From assembly GCF_003182155.1 (NCBI RefSeq), contig NZ_QGTG01000012.1, positions 1-64,000 of the forward strand: a DNA stretch of 64,000 nt, read 5' to 3'. The stretch is from Chitinophaga sp. S165 (GTDB lineage: Bacteria; Bacteroidota; Bacteroidia; Chitinophagales; Chitinophagaceae). Position 1 is the stretch's first letter. The number at the start of each line of letters is the position of its first letter. Below are positions 47,148 to 56,231 of this stretch, one piece after another. The position numbers and the translations under genes are program-made. The notes below the pieces were generated by a model that searched no databases, was not told the DNA's origin, and was given only the letters and a program-made list of their open reading frames with translations.

Positions 47148-48566
47148 ATGAAACCACTTATCCTCTTTTCACTTTCGTTGATCTGCCACCTCTGCACTGC
47201 GCAGAAAAAAGACGATGGTACAATCCAGATAACGTACAATATGCATAAGGGAGCATTCGAAAAAGATTTTCCACTTTTGATAAAAGAAGGTACTACCATA
47301 GCGCTGTCGTATACCGCTATCAATCCATTTGCCTTTAAGTCGAATGTTACTTTTTCAGATATCAACCATAGTTTTCAGGATGGGATGGATATTGTTCAAT
47401 CTGCATTAAACGGCATTTCCGGACCTGAAAAAAAGGCTGCAGATGATGCAGAGTCTGAAGCCCTGGAAGCAACTTCCTCGGGTAAAAGCATATCTTCAGC
47501 TGGCGATTACCTTCGCAAGAAATACAGAACGCTAAGTTCTATGCAGCAGCACTTCGGCCGGATACAACAAAGTATCCTGGCGATTAACGCGATCATTACT
47601 ATTGATACGCTAATAAAAATAGCAAAGAATGATCCTGCTAACTATTCAGGTGAGGTAATGGAAGCCGGTATTCTTAAACCAGTTGCTGCATATGGTATAA
47701 CCAAAGATAACATACCCGAAAAATTCCAGTCGCATCAACAACAGATCTACAGAGGTCTTGATAGCATCTCGTTTACATTGATGGGATTGAAGACACTCAA
47801 CGACAAGACTATTCAACCCTTAATTGATTCCCTCGAAAAAAAGGTTGCTGCACTCAATAACCTTTATACAGGATCTAATGCTAATGTACTTCTGAAAAAC
47901 ATCAGCATCATCCAATATAATCTTCACAAAGTCCTGACTGCAGATTATAATCTGCCGCCTGGTAACATCAGTACTGCTAAAGGAGACTTTATTGTCATCA
48001 GTGATGAACTGAAGGACAATACCGGTAAAGTCGCATTCACCATTGCGCCTCACCCCATCAGGACCTATGGAGGCACGCGGGTGGACTTCAGTGTTGGTCT
48101 TGCCGCCAACATTGGTGGTAATGGTACTGAATATTCGCTACGGAAAAACCCTACCGATGCTAAGACTGGCGAAGATACTGCCCATGTGATGCTGTACAAA
48201 AGCAATAAAAACAAACTGATCCAGTTCAATCCGGTCGTATTTGTGCATTGGTACAAGACTACTTCATGTAACCTTCAATGGATGCTTACAACCGGCCTTG
48301 CGCCCGACTTCTCCACACTCGCTAATTCAAGGCTGTTTATTGGTACCAGCCTGGGATTCCCGTCTTCAAACGAATTGAGCAGGCGGCTGGTACTTAGCAT
48401 TGGCGCGAGCGTCGGATATGCGGATGTTCTTAAGAACAAGTACCGCGACTGGAAAAATTATCAACGATTTAGTGATCTTGATGATATTGATCTGACAGAG
48501 AAATCCCTGCGTGTAGGAGGCTTCTTTGCAATTTCCTACAATCTTGGTGGTTCCGGACATGAATAA
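47148..48566 (+). CDS. Exported protein, possible outer-membrane barrel, 472 aa
   Basis: Not recognised. A signal peptide (LILFSLSLICHLCTAQ) precedes a mature protein with a helical, charged middle (about 95-260, including KKVAALNNLYTGSNANVLL) and a C-terminal third of alternating strands (RTYGGTRVDFSVGLAANIG, RLVLSIGASVGYADVL, RVGGFFAISYNLGG) ending in an aromatic/Gly pattern, typical of an outer-membrane beta-barrel. It has its own promoter and could be a surface or periplasm-facing component. Confidence 0.65.
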   Translation: MKPLILFSLSLICHLCTAQKKDDGTIQITYNMHKGAFEKDFPLLIKEGTTIALSYTAINPFAFKSNVTFSDINHSFQDGMDIVQSALNGISGPEKKAADDAESEALEATSSGKSISSAGDYLRKKYRTLSSMQQHFGRIQQSILAINAIITIDTLIKIAKNDPANYSGEVMEAGILKPVAAYGITKDNIPEKFQSHQQQIYRGLDSISFTLMGLKTLNDKTIQPLIDSLEKKVAALNNLYTGSNANVLLKNISIIQYNLHKVLTADYNLPPGNISTAKGDFIVISDELKDNTGKVAFTIAPHPIRTYGGTRVDFSVGLAANIGGNGTEYSLRKNPTDAKTGEDTAHVMLYKSNKNKLIQFNPVVFVHWYKTTSCNLQWMLTTGLAPDFSTLANSRLFIGTSLGFPSSNELSRRLVLSIGASVGYADVLKNKYRDWKNYQRFSDLDDIDLTEKSLRVGGFFAISYNLGGSGHE

Positions 48567-48676
48567 CCACCTCAGGGTATTGATCTATGATATAATACTA
48601 TGACTTTATCACCTGATCCCATTGTTTATTTTCCTGCCTGTGATGATTTTCCAGTCAACTTAATTAAAGTAACTTT

Positions 48677-49246
48677 ATGGACGAAGAACTGAAAATCGAA
48701 CTTTTACAGGCCCAGATCGAACTACACCAGTATTTATACACCCGGTTAGGAATTGCCCTGCATGACAAAGTCGCTCAGTTGTTGGGTAGTGTTAATATGT
48801 TATTGGGAGCGACCATGAATGATATATCCCTGGCATCGGATACGTTAAATATTGCACAGATGTCCCTGTGTACTGCAATACAGGAGATACGCAAGTTATC
48901 GCAACCCATGCAGGACATATTCAGTTTCAATTCACTGGAGCACCTGCAACGGGAAGTGAATGATATAAATGCGTCAGGTACAGTACCGGTAGCGCTGATA
49001 AGCGTTAGAAGAGCATTATCGCTATCAGCTGAAAAACAGGTGATGTTATTCTGCATTTTACTTGACTTGGTGCGAAATTATATGGCATGGGGAGTGAGCA
49101 TCAGGATTGCTGCTAAAACAGTGGAAGTAACGATCACTGATGCCGCTCTCCCCTTACCGCTGTCAGAGAAAATATTAAAGCGCATACGCCTGTTACAGGG
49201 AACATATTATTGCGGCAATGGTGTCCACATCCTTTTACCCTTTTAA
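48677..49246 (+). CDS. Degenerate NarX-like histidine kinase, 189 aa
   Basis: A small soluble protein with a HisKA_3-like dimerisation region: the H-box His29 in GIALHDKVAQLLGSV followed by AIQEIRKLSQPM. The C-terminal half is a compressed HATPase: an N-box-like LLDLVRNYMAWG and VEVTITDAALP, but the G-boxes and ATP lid seem missing. It is cotranscribed with the NarL-type regulator starting 12 nt after its stop. Possibly a pseudokinase or phosphotransfer protein for another kinase, such as the one at 42033-45053. Confidence 0.7.
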   Translation: MDEELKIELLQAQIELHQYLYTRLGIALHDKVAQLLGSVNMLLGATMNDISLASDTLNIAQMSLCTAIQEIRKLSQPMQDIFSFNSLEHLQREVNDINASGTVPVALISVRRALSLSAEKQVMLFCILLDLVRNYMAWGVSIRIAAKTVEVTITDAALPLPLSEKILKRIRLLQGTYYCGNGVHILLPF

Positions 49247-49258
49247 TTGTACAACACG

Positions 49259-49900
49259 ATGAAAATTGCAGTAGGTATAACAGATGATCATCAGCTTTTC
49301 CTGAAGTCGCTAAGCGTTTTAATCAACACTTTCAGTGATTTCGAAGTAACGCTGGAAGCATTGAACGGGCAGGAACTATTGAATAAACTGACGGTGGCCC
49401 CTGCTTTGCCGGAAATAATCCTAATCGATGTAAATATGCCTGTTATGGGTGGGATAGATACGGTGTCAGAGATAAATAAAAAATATCCGCTCATTAAAAT
49501 GATCGCCCTTTCCATGAAGGATGACGATACGACTATCATCAGGATGATCAAAGCAGGATGCAATGCCTATCTACAGAAAGATATCCATCCGGAAGAGCTG
49601 GAAAAGGCGTTACAGCAGGTATATGCGAAGGGGATCTATAACGGCGACTCGCTCAACATAAATTACCGCCGTTTGCTCACCCATGAACAGTTGGCAAAAA
49701 ACCTGCAACTCACGGATAAGGAGAAAATATTCCTCCAGTTGGCCTGCAGCGATTTTACATATAAAAAGATAGCGGCTGAAATGAAAGTAGCTGAACGGAC
49801 AGTGGATGGATATCGTGAATCATTGTTTGAGAAACTGAATGTACAAAGCAGGGTGGGAATGGTCCTTGAAGCGATCCGGAGAGAATTGGTATCGTTATAA
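49259..49900 (+). CDS. NarL/FixJ-type response regulator
   Basis: A 213-residue regulator from the ATG at 49259 (the frame is open to 49247, only through a TTG). Receiver domain with acidic pocket ITDDHQ, phospho-acceptor Asp57 in LIDVNMP, Thr/Ser and Lys in ALSMKDD; C-terminal LuxR-type HTH (TDKEKIFLQLACSDFTYKKI, ERTVDGYRESLFEKL). It directly follows the degenerate kinase and is the only response regulator in the window. Confidence 0.92.
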   Translation: MKIAVGITDDHQLFLKSLSVLINTFSDFEVTLEALNGQELLNKLTVAPALPEIILIDVNMPVMGGIDTVSEINKKYPLIKMIALSMKDDDTTIIRMIKAGCNAYLQKDIHPEELEKALQQVYAKGIYNGDSLNINYRRLLTHEQLAKNLQLTDKEKIFLQLACSDFTYKKIAAEMKVAERTVDGYRESLFEKLNVQSRVGMVLEAIRRELVSL

Positions 49901-50129
49901 CATTTCACTACTGTATTATCCTGCTGCTATATACCACAGGTTAACCGGGTTATCCTTACCGGTATTCCGCGTGAATTGACCTGCATAAATCTCTAGCCAT
50001 AGGCAACCATTGTAGTACCTGTTCTGGTCTGTTCTATTTACCCTCTTCTCAACGGGAATTGCGCACCCCTAAATTGTATTTTGACGCCCGTTGAAAAACC
50101 ACCTTTATCAAAAAAAACAAGACCCTCCC

Positions 50130-51470
50130 ATGAAAACGCTAAGACTATTTAGCTTTGCTATAATGGCTTTATGCCATTTTGGTTGCGTAAAGACCCAGTT
50201 CACAGAGCCCACTGCAATCAGCAACAATGATCTGACAACAGCAAAGCTAACAGCCAATGCCGCTGCTGTTCCCGGCGACCTGGCCGATGGTAATATTAAA
50301 TACTTCGGCCGCTGGGACTTCACCAATCCGGCAGAATATGCCAGCTATTGGGGTGGCGCCTACTTCCGGGTAAACTTTACTGGTACTACGGTGAAGATCA
50401 AAGTAGGGTACCCTACCCACTATTATGCAAAGATTGACGATGGTCCATGGATAAGCTATTACAATGCTTCCGGCACCATCAACCTTACGCCTGCACCACT
50501 AAGCAATGGTACTCATACGCTCAGCGTGGCACAAGGCAAAGACTATGACTATCAATTTAAATTCCAGGGGCTGATACTGGACGCCGGTGCTACTACCAGC
50601 GCCCCTCCGGCACTGGCAGCGCTCATTGAATGGATAGGCGACTCTATTACCTGTGGTTACACGGACGAACAGGCTAACGTATCAGGTTATGGCTGGGTAT
50701 GTTCGGAACAGCTATTACATACGGAGCACACCCAGATCGCTTACCCTGGTATACGGCTGGTTAGTGGTGATAATGGCCCCGGTATGGATGTACAGTATTT
50801 TAAGCTCCAGAATCCCGCTTTTAATGCTACCCCCTGGGACTTTACACGATATACGCCCAAAGTGATCGTTATCAACCTAGGAACAAACGATAACGGCCAC
50901 GTACCAGAGGCGCAGTTCCGTGACAGTTACATCACGTTCCTCTCAAACATCCGTGCGAAGTTCTCTAATGTGGAGATCTTCGTAATGCGCACCTTTAATG
51001 GTTACCTGGTAACACCCACAGTAGCGGCAGTAAATGCCCGTATTGCGGCCGGCGATACTAAAGTACATTACGTTGATACCGACGGCTGGATGACGGGTGC
51101 AGATTATACTGACGGCCTGCATCCCAGCGTTGCGGGCAATATCAAGGCGGCTAACCTGTTACAGCCTATCCTGCAACCTTATCTGACCGGCACTCCAACA
51201 AGCGGTGTTACGTTCTACAGGGATACGGAGTATGGTGGCCCTGCCAGCCAGGTATTACCTGTCGGCAATTATACCATTGCGCAGCTGGCAGCGAAAGGCA
51301 TGCCGAATGACTGGGCATCTTCTGTAAAAGTACCTGCAGGAAGAACCCTGATCATGTACGCTGATGATAACTTCAGCGGCACATCCTGGACCAGGACCAG
51401 TGATACACCTAACTTTACTACACTAAGCCCGAATGCCAACGACCAGGTGTCGTCAATACGGGTACAATAG
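50130..51470 (+). CDS. SGNH-type esterase lipoprotein with crystallin domain
   Basis: About 446 residues from the ATG at 50130 (Met14 of the open frame). Lipoprotein signal ending HFGC (Cys19). An N-terminal beta-sandwich (about 50-155) is followed by an SGNH hydrolase with Ser172 in GDSITCG, block III LGTNDNGH (about 250-257) and the Asp328/His331 pair in DGLHP, the arrangement of carbohydrate esterase family 2 (acetyl-xylan or acetyl-glucomannan esterases). The last 85 residues form a beta/gamma-crystallin-like domain (VTFYRDTEYGGPA, LIMYADDNFSG). It may be a surface esterase of glycan degradation. The terminator at 51490 follows. Confidence 0.85.
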   Translation: MKTLRLFSFAIMALCHFGCVKTQFTEPTAISNNDLTTAKLTANAAAVPGDLADGNIKYFGRWDFTNPAEYASYWGGAYFRVNFTGTTVKIKVGYPTHYYAKIDDGPWISYYNASGTINLTPAPLSNGTHTLSVAQGKDYDYQFKFQGLILDAGATTSAPPALAALIEWIGDSITCGYTDEQANVSGYGWVCSEQLLHTEHTQIAYPGIRLVSGDNGPGMDVQYFKLQNPAFNATPWDFTRYTPKVIVINLGTNDNGHVPEAQFRDSYITFLSNIRAKFSNVEIFVMRTFNGYLVTPTVAAVNARIAAGDTKVHYVDTDGWMTGADYTDGLHPSVAGNIKAANLLQPILQPYLTGTPTSGVTFYRDTEYGGPASQVLPVGNYTIAQLAAKGMPNDWASSVKVPAGRTLIMYADDNFSGTSWTRTSDTPNFTTLSPNANDQVSSIRVQ

Positions 51471-51489
51471 TGGCTACATGCCATGATAC

Positions 51490-51528
51490 TATCCTCACCC
51501 GTATAAAACAGGGTGAGGATATTTTTTT
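51490..51528 (+). terminator. Rho-independent terminator
   Basis: Perfect stem of about 11 bp: tatcctcaccc with gggtgaggata, 10-nt loop, then ttttttt. It isolates the esterase gene from the large operon downstream. Confidence 0.92.
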
Positions 51529-51952
51529 CAATCAGTTGATTTTCAATACTCAAAACATATTTATAGTAATTGGGCAAATATTATTGCTCACTTTATTATC
51601 ATTTTAAAAATCCGGACTATACAATTTAACGTACGTACTGTCGCAACCACTACTCGTTTAAGTATATTGCATATACCCCATGTGCTAGTCATTAGCATTC
51701 TTAATCTATCCCATGCAGATCTTCCTGATTGTTCTCTTAAAGTGCATACAATGTGCTTTAGGGGTAAGTTATTTTATTCAATTGAAAAATAGTGATTGAA
51801 ATAAAATAGATTTTTTTCATAAAACATGCAGTTAATTATAAAGGTCTTCCTGCATTTTCGGCACAAGTAGATGGGGTATGTTCAAGAAGTTCTTTTTCGG
51901 CTGGTTGCTTTATAAGATGTGTTTTGTTTCGCTGAGTTTAAAACATTAACTG
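51529..51952. other. AT-rich leader region of the large operon
   Basis: A stretch of 424 non-coding, AT-rich bases before the first gene of the GTPase operon. It holds the palindrome acgtacgt at about 51630 and the stem-loop at 51770-51817. No match to TAnnTTTG was found close to the first ATG. Confidence 0.55.
51770..51817 (+). promoter_or_regulatory. AT-rich stem-loop followed by T-tract (possible attenuator)
   Basis: Left arm tattttattcaat (about 51770-51782) pairs with attgaaataaaata (51795-51808) with one bulged A, 12-nt loop, followed by seven T (51811-51817), 136 nt before the ATG of the operon. It resembles a weak intrinsic terminator in the leader, as in an attenuator. Confidence 0.4.
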
Positions 51953-52939
51953 ATGGCAGTGATTCAGGTAAATTACGATCAACCAGATAAGATGACAATT
52001 CCGGAAAAGGATAATGTCATTTTATTATGTGATTACAAATCTTATTTTGACCCCAACTATCGACACAAGCTACTATTTGATAAATCAGCTTCCGGGAAAA
52101 TAGATCCCAGTCATGTTTGCTCTCCTTTCGAAGCTATTGCCGCATATATTAAAAGCAGAAATCCGGATATCGAAGGAGATGTCCAGGTTATCGACCTTGA
52201 AGGTGATATCTGCCATGCAGCTACCATCAATTTTACTGCAGGCAGATATTCATTGAATAAAGACAGCATCTGTCGCGATGTCCCACTTATTCCTCTCTTC
52301 GAACGTTATTTCAATTATAATTATCAAGACATCAAAGCGTTTGATCAGTTCCTGGAACAGCCCGACCCAAACGGAGCGACTATCGGGTATTCAGTAGCAA
52401 AAGCGATCCGAGAGCAGTCTAATGGTGACAAGCGTTACAACAAATTGATGGAAGTATTCGATCAGAAATTATGGGCGGATATTGAGATTGATCATATCCT
52501 CGCTTTCAAAAATGAGATAGCCAGGCAGCTGTCTATCGATTTGCAGAAAAGCCATTATTTTTTTGGGCTGCTTGGTTCAGTGCTGTCAGGAACTTACGAA
52601 CCTACCTGCCGGATAGCTAAACTCCAGGGGGCTGCACAACTACAACAATATGGAGCATCGTTCTATGCAGCGGCTGCAACAAACGTAAAAATAAAGGTAC
52701 ACAGCTACCCCGATGACAAGGATCTATATTTAGTACCGGCTGATACCCCTTATGAAGAGTATATACGTCCCAAAAAACTTCCGGTCCTGTATGCGGGAGC
52801 AATAACTTTATATATAGGCAACCATCCGGTCGATCTGACCTGTGACCACCAGGTATTCAGCAACACTGAACTTTTTTTTTACCAGGATGGTAACCAGCAC
52901 ATCTGGGCTACAATAGGTGAAAAGTCTTATCTGTTATAA
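51953..52939 (+). CDS. First gene of the GTPase operon, unknown, 328 aa
   Basis: Not recognised. A soluble protein without signal peptide, with mixed alpha/beta content: an N-terminal strand-rich section (VILLCDYKSYFDPN), a helical middle (about 140-220: IEIDHILAFKNEIARQL) and a strand-rich end (AGAITLYIGNHPVDL, NTELFFYQDGNQHIWATIG). The stop overlaps the next start by one base (TAATG), so translation is coupled to the coiled-coil gene. Leading a conflict-like operon, it could be a sensor or an effector; no motif decides. Confidence 0.8.
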   Translation: MAVIQVNYDQPDKMTIPEKDNVILLCDYKSYFDPNYRHKLLFDKSASGKIDPSHVCSPFEAIAAYIKSRNPDIEGDVQVIDLEGDICHAATINFTAGRYSLNKDSICRDVPLIPLFERYFNYNYQDIKAFDQFLEQPDPNGATIGYSVAKAIREQSNGDKRYNKLMEVFDQKLWADIEIDHILAFKNEIARQLSIDLQKSHYFFGLLGSVLSGTYEPTCRIAKLQGAAQLQQYGASFYAAAATNVKIKVHSYPDDKDLYLVPADTPYEEYIRPKKLPVLYAGAITLYIGNHPVDLTCDHQVFSNTELFFYQDGNQHIWATIGEKSYLL

Positions 52940-53835
52940 TGACGTCGATGATCAACCCCAGCGCAATCATAGAGTACATCGAAAACCTGGAGCCCAGCGA
53001 TGCCCTGGCACAGGCACAAATGACCAGGGATGTCAGCTCCATTATGGCCGCGCTGATCAGCTTTAGCGATCGGTTCAACGCTCCAAGAAAGCTGCAGCTA
53101 ATGAAAGAAGAGACCGACCGGCTGAAAGAGCTGATCGCCCAGCTGCAACAAACGATTGCGCAAATGGATCGCGAGCAGGAAGAGCATCATACCATTATGG
53201 AACAACTCCAGGAATTACGCACCCGGCACCAGGAACTCACTACACTCGAGAAACAACGCAGCGAGATACAGGAATTAGATCGTCTCCTATCAGAGAAAGA
53301 TCCGGCAGCGATTCAGCAGGAATTAATGTCATGGCAAGAGACGCACCAGGGGGATATAAACGAGCTAAACAAATTACTCAGTGAGCTAGATACCTTCTTT
53401 TCCGGTTTAGAAAATGACTTCTTACAGGAAACAAAAGCTCTCTGGTCCAACATACAGAACAAACGAAATCGCATTGACACTAACCTACAGGATATTACCG
53501 ATGAAATCAAACAAGAGAAAACAGAATTGTCAATATTAAGCAAGCAATATTACCAGGAGCTTGATAAAGCAACAATATCATATACCGAAGTACACACGCA
53601 ACTCACGACGATTAAGGAAAAGCTGATAGACATCCGTGACCGGCACAGCAAGAACATATCGGTATATCAACAGCACTTCGAGCAAAATCAGGCCATTTAC
53701 GGCGCCTTAGGCAAGCGCCATCACCTAGATAGTCACATGAAAACGCTTTTTGACCGGGTAGGGGAACAGTTAAAACAGTTTGATAAAGAGATCAAGGTAC
53801 TGGTAGAAAAAGCGGATAAGATGACGATTTTCTGA
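52939..53835 (+). CDS. Long coiled-coil protein, 298 aa
   Basis: Residues about 50-290 are almost entirely heptad-rich helix (EETDRLKELIAQLQQTIAQM, LEKQRSEIQELDRLLSEKD, LTTIKEKLIDIRDRHS), with no signal or membrane segment. An internal ATG at 52948 (MINPSAI) is a possible start, but the ATG at 52939 gives the TAATG coupling with the upstream gene. A scaffold or oligomerising component is likely. The 3-nt spacing to the next gene keeps it inside one operon. Confidence 0.8.
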   Translation: MTSMINPSAIIEYIENLEPSDALAQAQMTRDVSSIMAALISFSDRFNAPRKLQLMKEETDRLKELIAQLQQTIAQMDREQEEHHTIMEQLQELRTRHQELTTLEKQRSEIQELDRLLSEKDPAAIQQELMSWQETHQGDINELNKLLSELDTFFSGLENDFLQETKALWSNIQNKRNRIDTNLQDITDEIKQEKTELSILSKQYYQELDKATISYTEVHTQLTTIKEKLIDIRDRHSKNISVYQQHFEQNQAIYGALGKRHHLDSHMKTLFDRVGEQLKQFDKEIKVLVEKADKMTIF

Positions 53836-53838
53836 TCT

Positions 53839-54303
53839 ATGAAAAGAAGAAACCCCAAACCCGTAAAAACCGTATTCAGGAGCTACTTTCGAAAACAGTA
53901 CCTGAACCGGATGATCCGCAATTTATTGGTGGAGATACCTGAAGTTCCAGGGCTTATGTTGCGCGCCAGGAATAAATGGAACACCATTGCCTCGCCGCTA
54001 CTGAAATACCTGAACAGGTCAGGTGTCCGCAACCCTCCAATACCGGTTGTAGATCTTGACGTGCTGCGTAACATACTAGCAGCCAGACTACCCAAAAACC
54101 ACCGAAAACTGATCAACATTTCCGACAGTTTAAACATCGACTTTGAACAGGTCAGGTTAAAAGATATACTGGCAGATCAGGCATCCATACTACAAAAAAT
54201 GATTCAGCAGCAGCGACGCATACTAGACGAACAGACTGAAAAATTTATACAAGAAGAAAAAAAACGACGTGAAAAACACCATTCAACATCCCGACACAGT
54301 TAA
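53839..54303 (+). CDS. Unknown basic protein, 154 aa
   Basis: Not recognised. Strongly basic N-terminus (KRRNPKPVKTVFRSYFRKQY), a middle section of about 60 residues with possible HTH-like helices (NILAARLPKNHRKLINISDS, LNIDFEQVRLKDILADQ), and a C-terminal amphipathic helix (MIQQQRRILDEQTEKFIQEE) that looks coiled-coil. It sits between the coiled-coil protein and the DUF4407 membrane protein and could tether these, or bind nucleic acid. No family is visible. Confidence 0.72.
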   Translation: MKRRNPKPVKTVFRSYFRKQYLNRMIRNLLVEIPEVPGLMLRARNKWNTIASPLLKYLNRSGVRNPPIPVVDLDVLRNILAARLPKNHRKLINISDSLNIDFEQVRLKDILADQASILQKMIQQQRRILDEQTEKFIQEEKKRREKHHSTSRHS

Positions 54304-54307
54304 GAAG

Positions 54308-55543
54308 ATGAATCCACTATACCGTTTCTTTTGCTGGGCAGGAGGTGCCAATACCGATGTACTGGACGAACTGCCTACTGAAAAAAACCGTTTCTTTTCT
54401 TACGGTACGGTGATCTGCACGACAGCCCTATTCGCCTTTTTGTCCTCCTCCTACGCGTTTACGGTATTACTGAAGGATGAGATCGGATATGCAGCATTCC
54501 TTCCGGCGGTAGCCTGGGGAATATTCATTTTTTGTCTCGACCGTTTCTTTATTGTATCAGTATCCAACCGCGGTACCTTCTGGATGAAATTGAAACTGGC
54601 CTGGCCGCGACTATTATTGGCTGGCTTCATCGGTATCATCATTTCCAAACCCCTTGAATACCGCATCTTCGACCAGGAAATACGTGATGAACTCCGCATA
54701 ACCCAAAACAAACTGTTAGCAGATCTGGACACCCTGGAATCACAGAAAAAAGTTCTATTGGAAAAAGCCAGAACAAAGGTGATCAATCAGTTACCGGAAA
54801 CCGAAGAAATGCAACCACTACAGAAACGCTACATAACCTTAGTAGAAGATCTGGCGATTAAAGATTCAGCAATTTTTGCGCGGACGGATAGCGTAGCGTA
54901 CGAAACTGATGGGAAAGGAAAATCCAGATTAGTAGGATATGGAACCAACGCAAAGCTTCACAGGGCATTCCGGGATTCTTTGGTTGCTCAAAAGAATCTG
55001 CTGAAGTTAGATACCAGTTCCACGCGAATAAGAATCGACGCCATCGATGCCCGACGTCAGGTAAAGATCAATGGCTATATACAAAACAACCACCAGCAGG
55101 CGCTTGCAAAATTGGCGACAGAGATGGACCTCCAACGAAAACAATTGTTGGAAAATTATCAGCCGTCTATTCTCAATCAGGAAGTAGCACTAGGCAATAT
55201 TAGCAAAAAGGACCAGACGGCTTCACATGCCATACTCTTCGTCACACTCCTCTTTATATTTATTGAAATGGCGCCGATGATACTAAAACTGATGACCAAG
55301 CCCGGCGCATATGAGAATCGCATTATGCAGATAGAATCTTCCTACAGTACGGAAGACAGATTACGCCGTTCGCTGGATATGGAGGAATATAAAAGCAACA
55401 GAGGCCTGGTAAGACACTTGGCACACTCTCAACGCGAGATCATAAAAACTGCGATGTCAGGCTGGCACGAAGAACAGATAAATAAAGCGAATAACGATCC
55501 CGATTACCATAACGATATGTTCAATAACAGTCATGACAACTAA
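54308..55543 (+). CDS. DUF4407-family membrane protein
   Basis: About 411 residues from the ATG at 54308, 4 nt after the preceding stop; an earlier ATG at 54269 would overlap that gene by 35 nt. It has three membrane helices near the N-terminus (about 32-52, 60-80, 90-110), a long charged helical region (about 115-300) and a fourth helix (ILFVTLLFIFIEMAPMILKL), with hallmark FCLDRFFIVS and IISKPLEYRIFDQEI. This is the DUF4407 pattern. In the GTPase operon it is the only integral membrane protein and a candidate membrane-targeting or pore-forming component. Confidence 0.85.
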   Translation: MNPLYRFFCWAGGANTDVLDELPTEKNRFFSYGTVICTTALFAFLSSSYAFTVLLKDEIGYAAFLPAVAWGIFIFCLDRFFIVSVSNRGTFWMKLKLAWPRLLLAGFIGIIISKPLEYRIFDQEIRDELRITQNKLLADLDTLESQKKVLLEKARTKVINQLPETEEMQPLQKRYITLVEDLAIKDSAIFARTDSVAYETDGKGKSRLVGYGTNAKLHRAFRDSLVAQKNLLKLDTSSTRIRIDAIDARRQVKINGYIQNNHQQALAKLATEMDLQRKQLLENYQPSILNQEVALGNISKKDQTASHAILFVTLLFIFIEMAPMILKLMTKPGAYENRIMQIESSYSTEDRLRRSLDMEEYKSNRGLVRHLAHSQREIIKTAMSGWHEEQINKANNDPDYHNDMFNNSHDN

Positions 55544-56231
55544 CACCCTACAGCCGCGAGTAAGTGTAAACCTGGTACATGCTTCTCCATTGGAAAGCAT
55601 CCGCGTTGCCAGTGAGTATATTGCCAATCACAATGCATCCCTCGCCTCACAAATCGAAGAGATCCGTGACGCAATTAAGCAGTCAAAGGTCGATACCGCT
55701 GCAGCAAGTCTGGCTTACGCGTCAGCCACAGAGGCGGAAACGGCATTAACGAAAGACATTGACTTCCTCATAAAGCAACTAGAGGGCAAGCAACAGGAAA
55801 AAGAAAATCTGGAAGCATCGATACAGTTGCTGGAACTTGAAATACATGATAATGACATGTCAATAAGACAGATGAGTTCCTTGTATAAGAACTTTCCAAA
55901 GAATGCACCTGCAGAGGTTTTACAGTTACAGATAGAGGGCAGTAAGATAATTGCTACCAGCCAGAAAAAACTAAATTTCCCTTGTGATCTTATTCTGGCA
56001 TTGACTGACGCCAAACAACCTGTTACCCAGACAACAGGAAAAGCCACCTGCCTTTTTTTAATCGGGCGTGAAGACTGGATTGTTGTAACACAAAATAAAT
56101 GGTCCTGCGATTGGAAGAAAAAAATAAAAGGACTTAACGCGGGTAGCTACCAGATATTTTTCAGCCATCTTTCTGTTGAAGAATATGATTGTAAGCTCAG
56201 TTCTCCCGCCCCAAAAATAATTATTATATAA
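55533..56231 (+). CDS. Coiled-coil protein with C-terminal beta domain, 232 aa
   Basis: Not recognised. A helical, Gln/Glu-rich segment (about 30-125: DIDFLIKQLEGKQQEKENLE) is followed by a strand-rich C-terminal domain (about 140-232: ATCLFLIGREDWIVVTQ, GLNAGSYQIFFSHL). It overlaps the membrane-protein gene by 11 nt and the next gene by one base (TAATG). The C-terminal domain resembles that of the following protein, which also ends in a small strand-rich domain, so the two may be related partners. Confidence 0.75.
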   Translation: MTTNTLQPRVSVNLVHASPLESIRVASEYIANHNASLASQIEEIRDAIKQSKVDTAAASLAYASATEAETALTKDIDFLIKQLEGKQQEKENLEASIQLLELEIHDNDMSIRQMSSLYKNFPKNAPAEVLQLQIEGSKIIATSQKKLNFPCDLILALTDAKQPVTQTTGKATCLFLIGREDWIVVTQNKWSCDWKKKIKGLNAGSYQIFFSHLSVEEYDCKLSSPAPKIIII

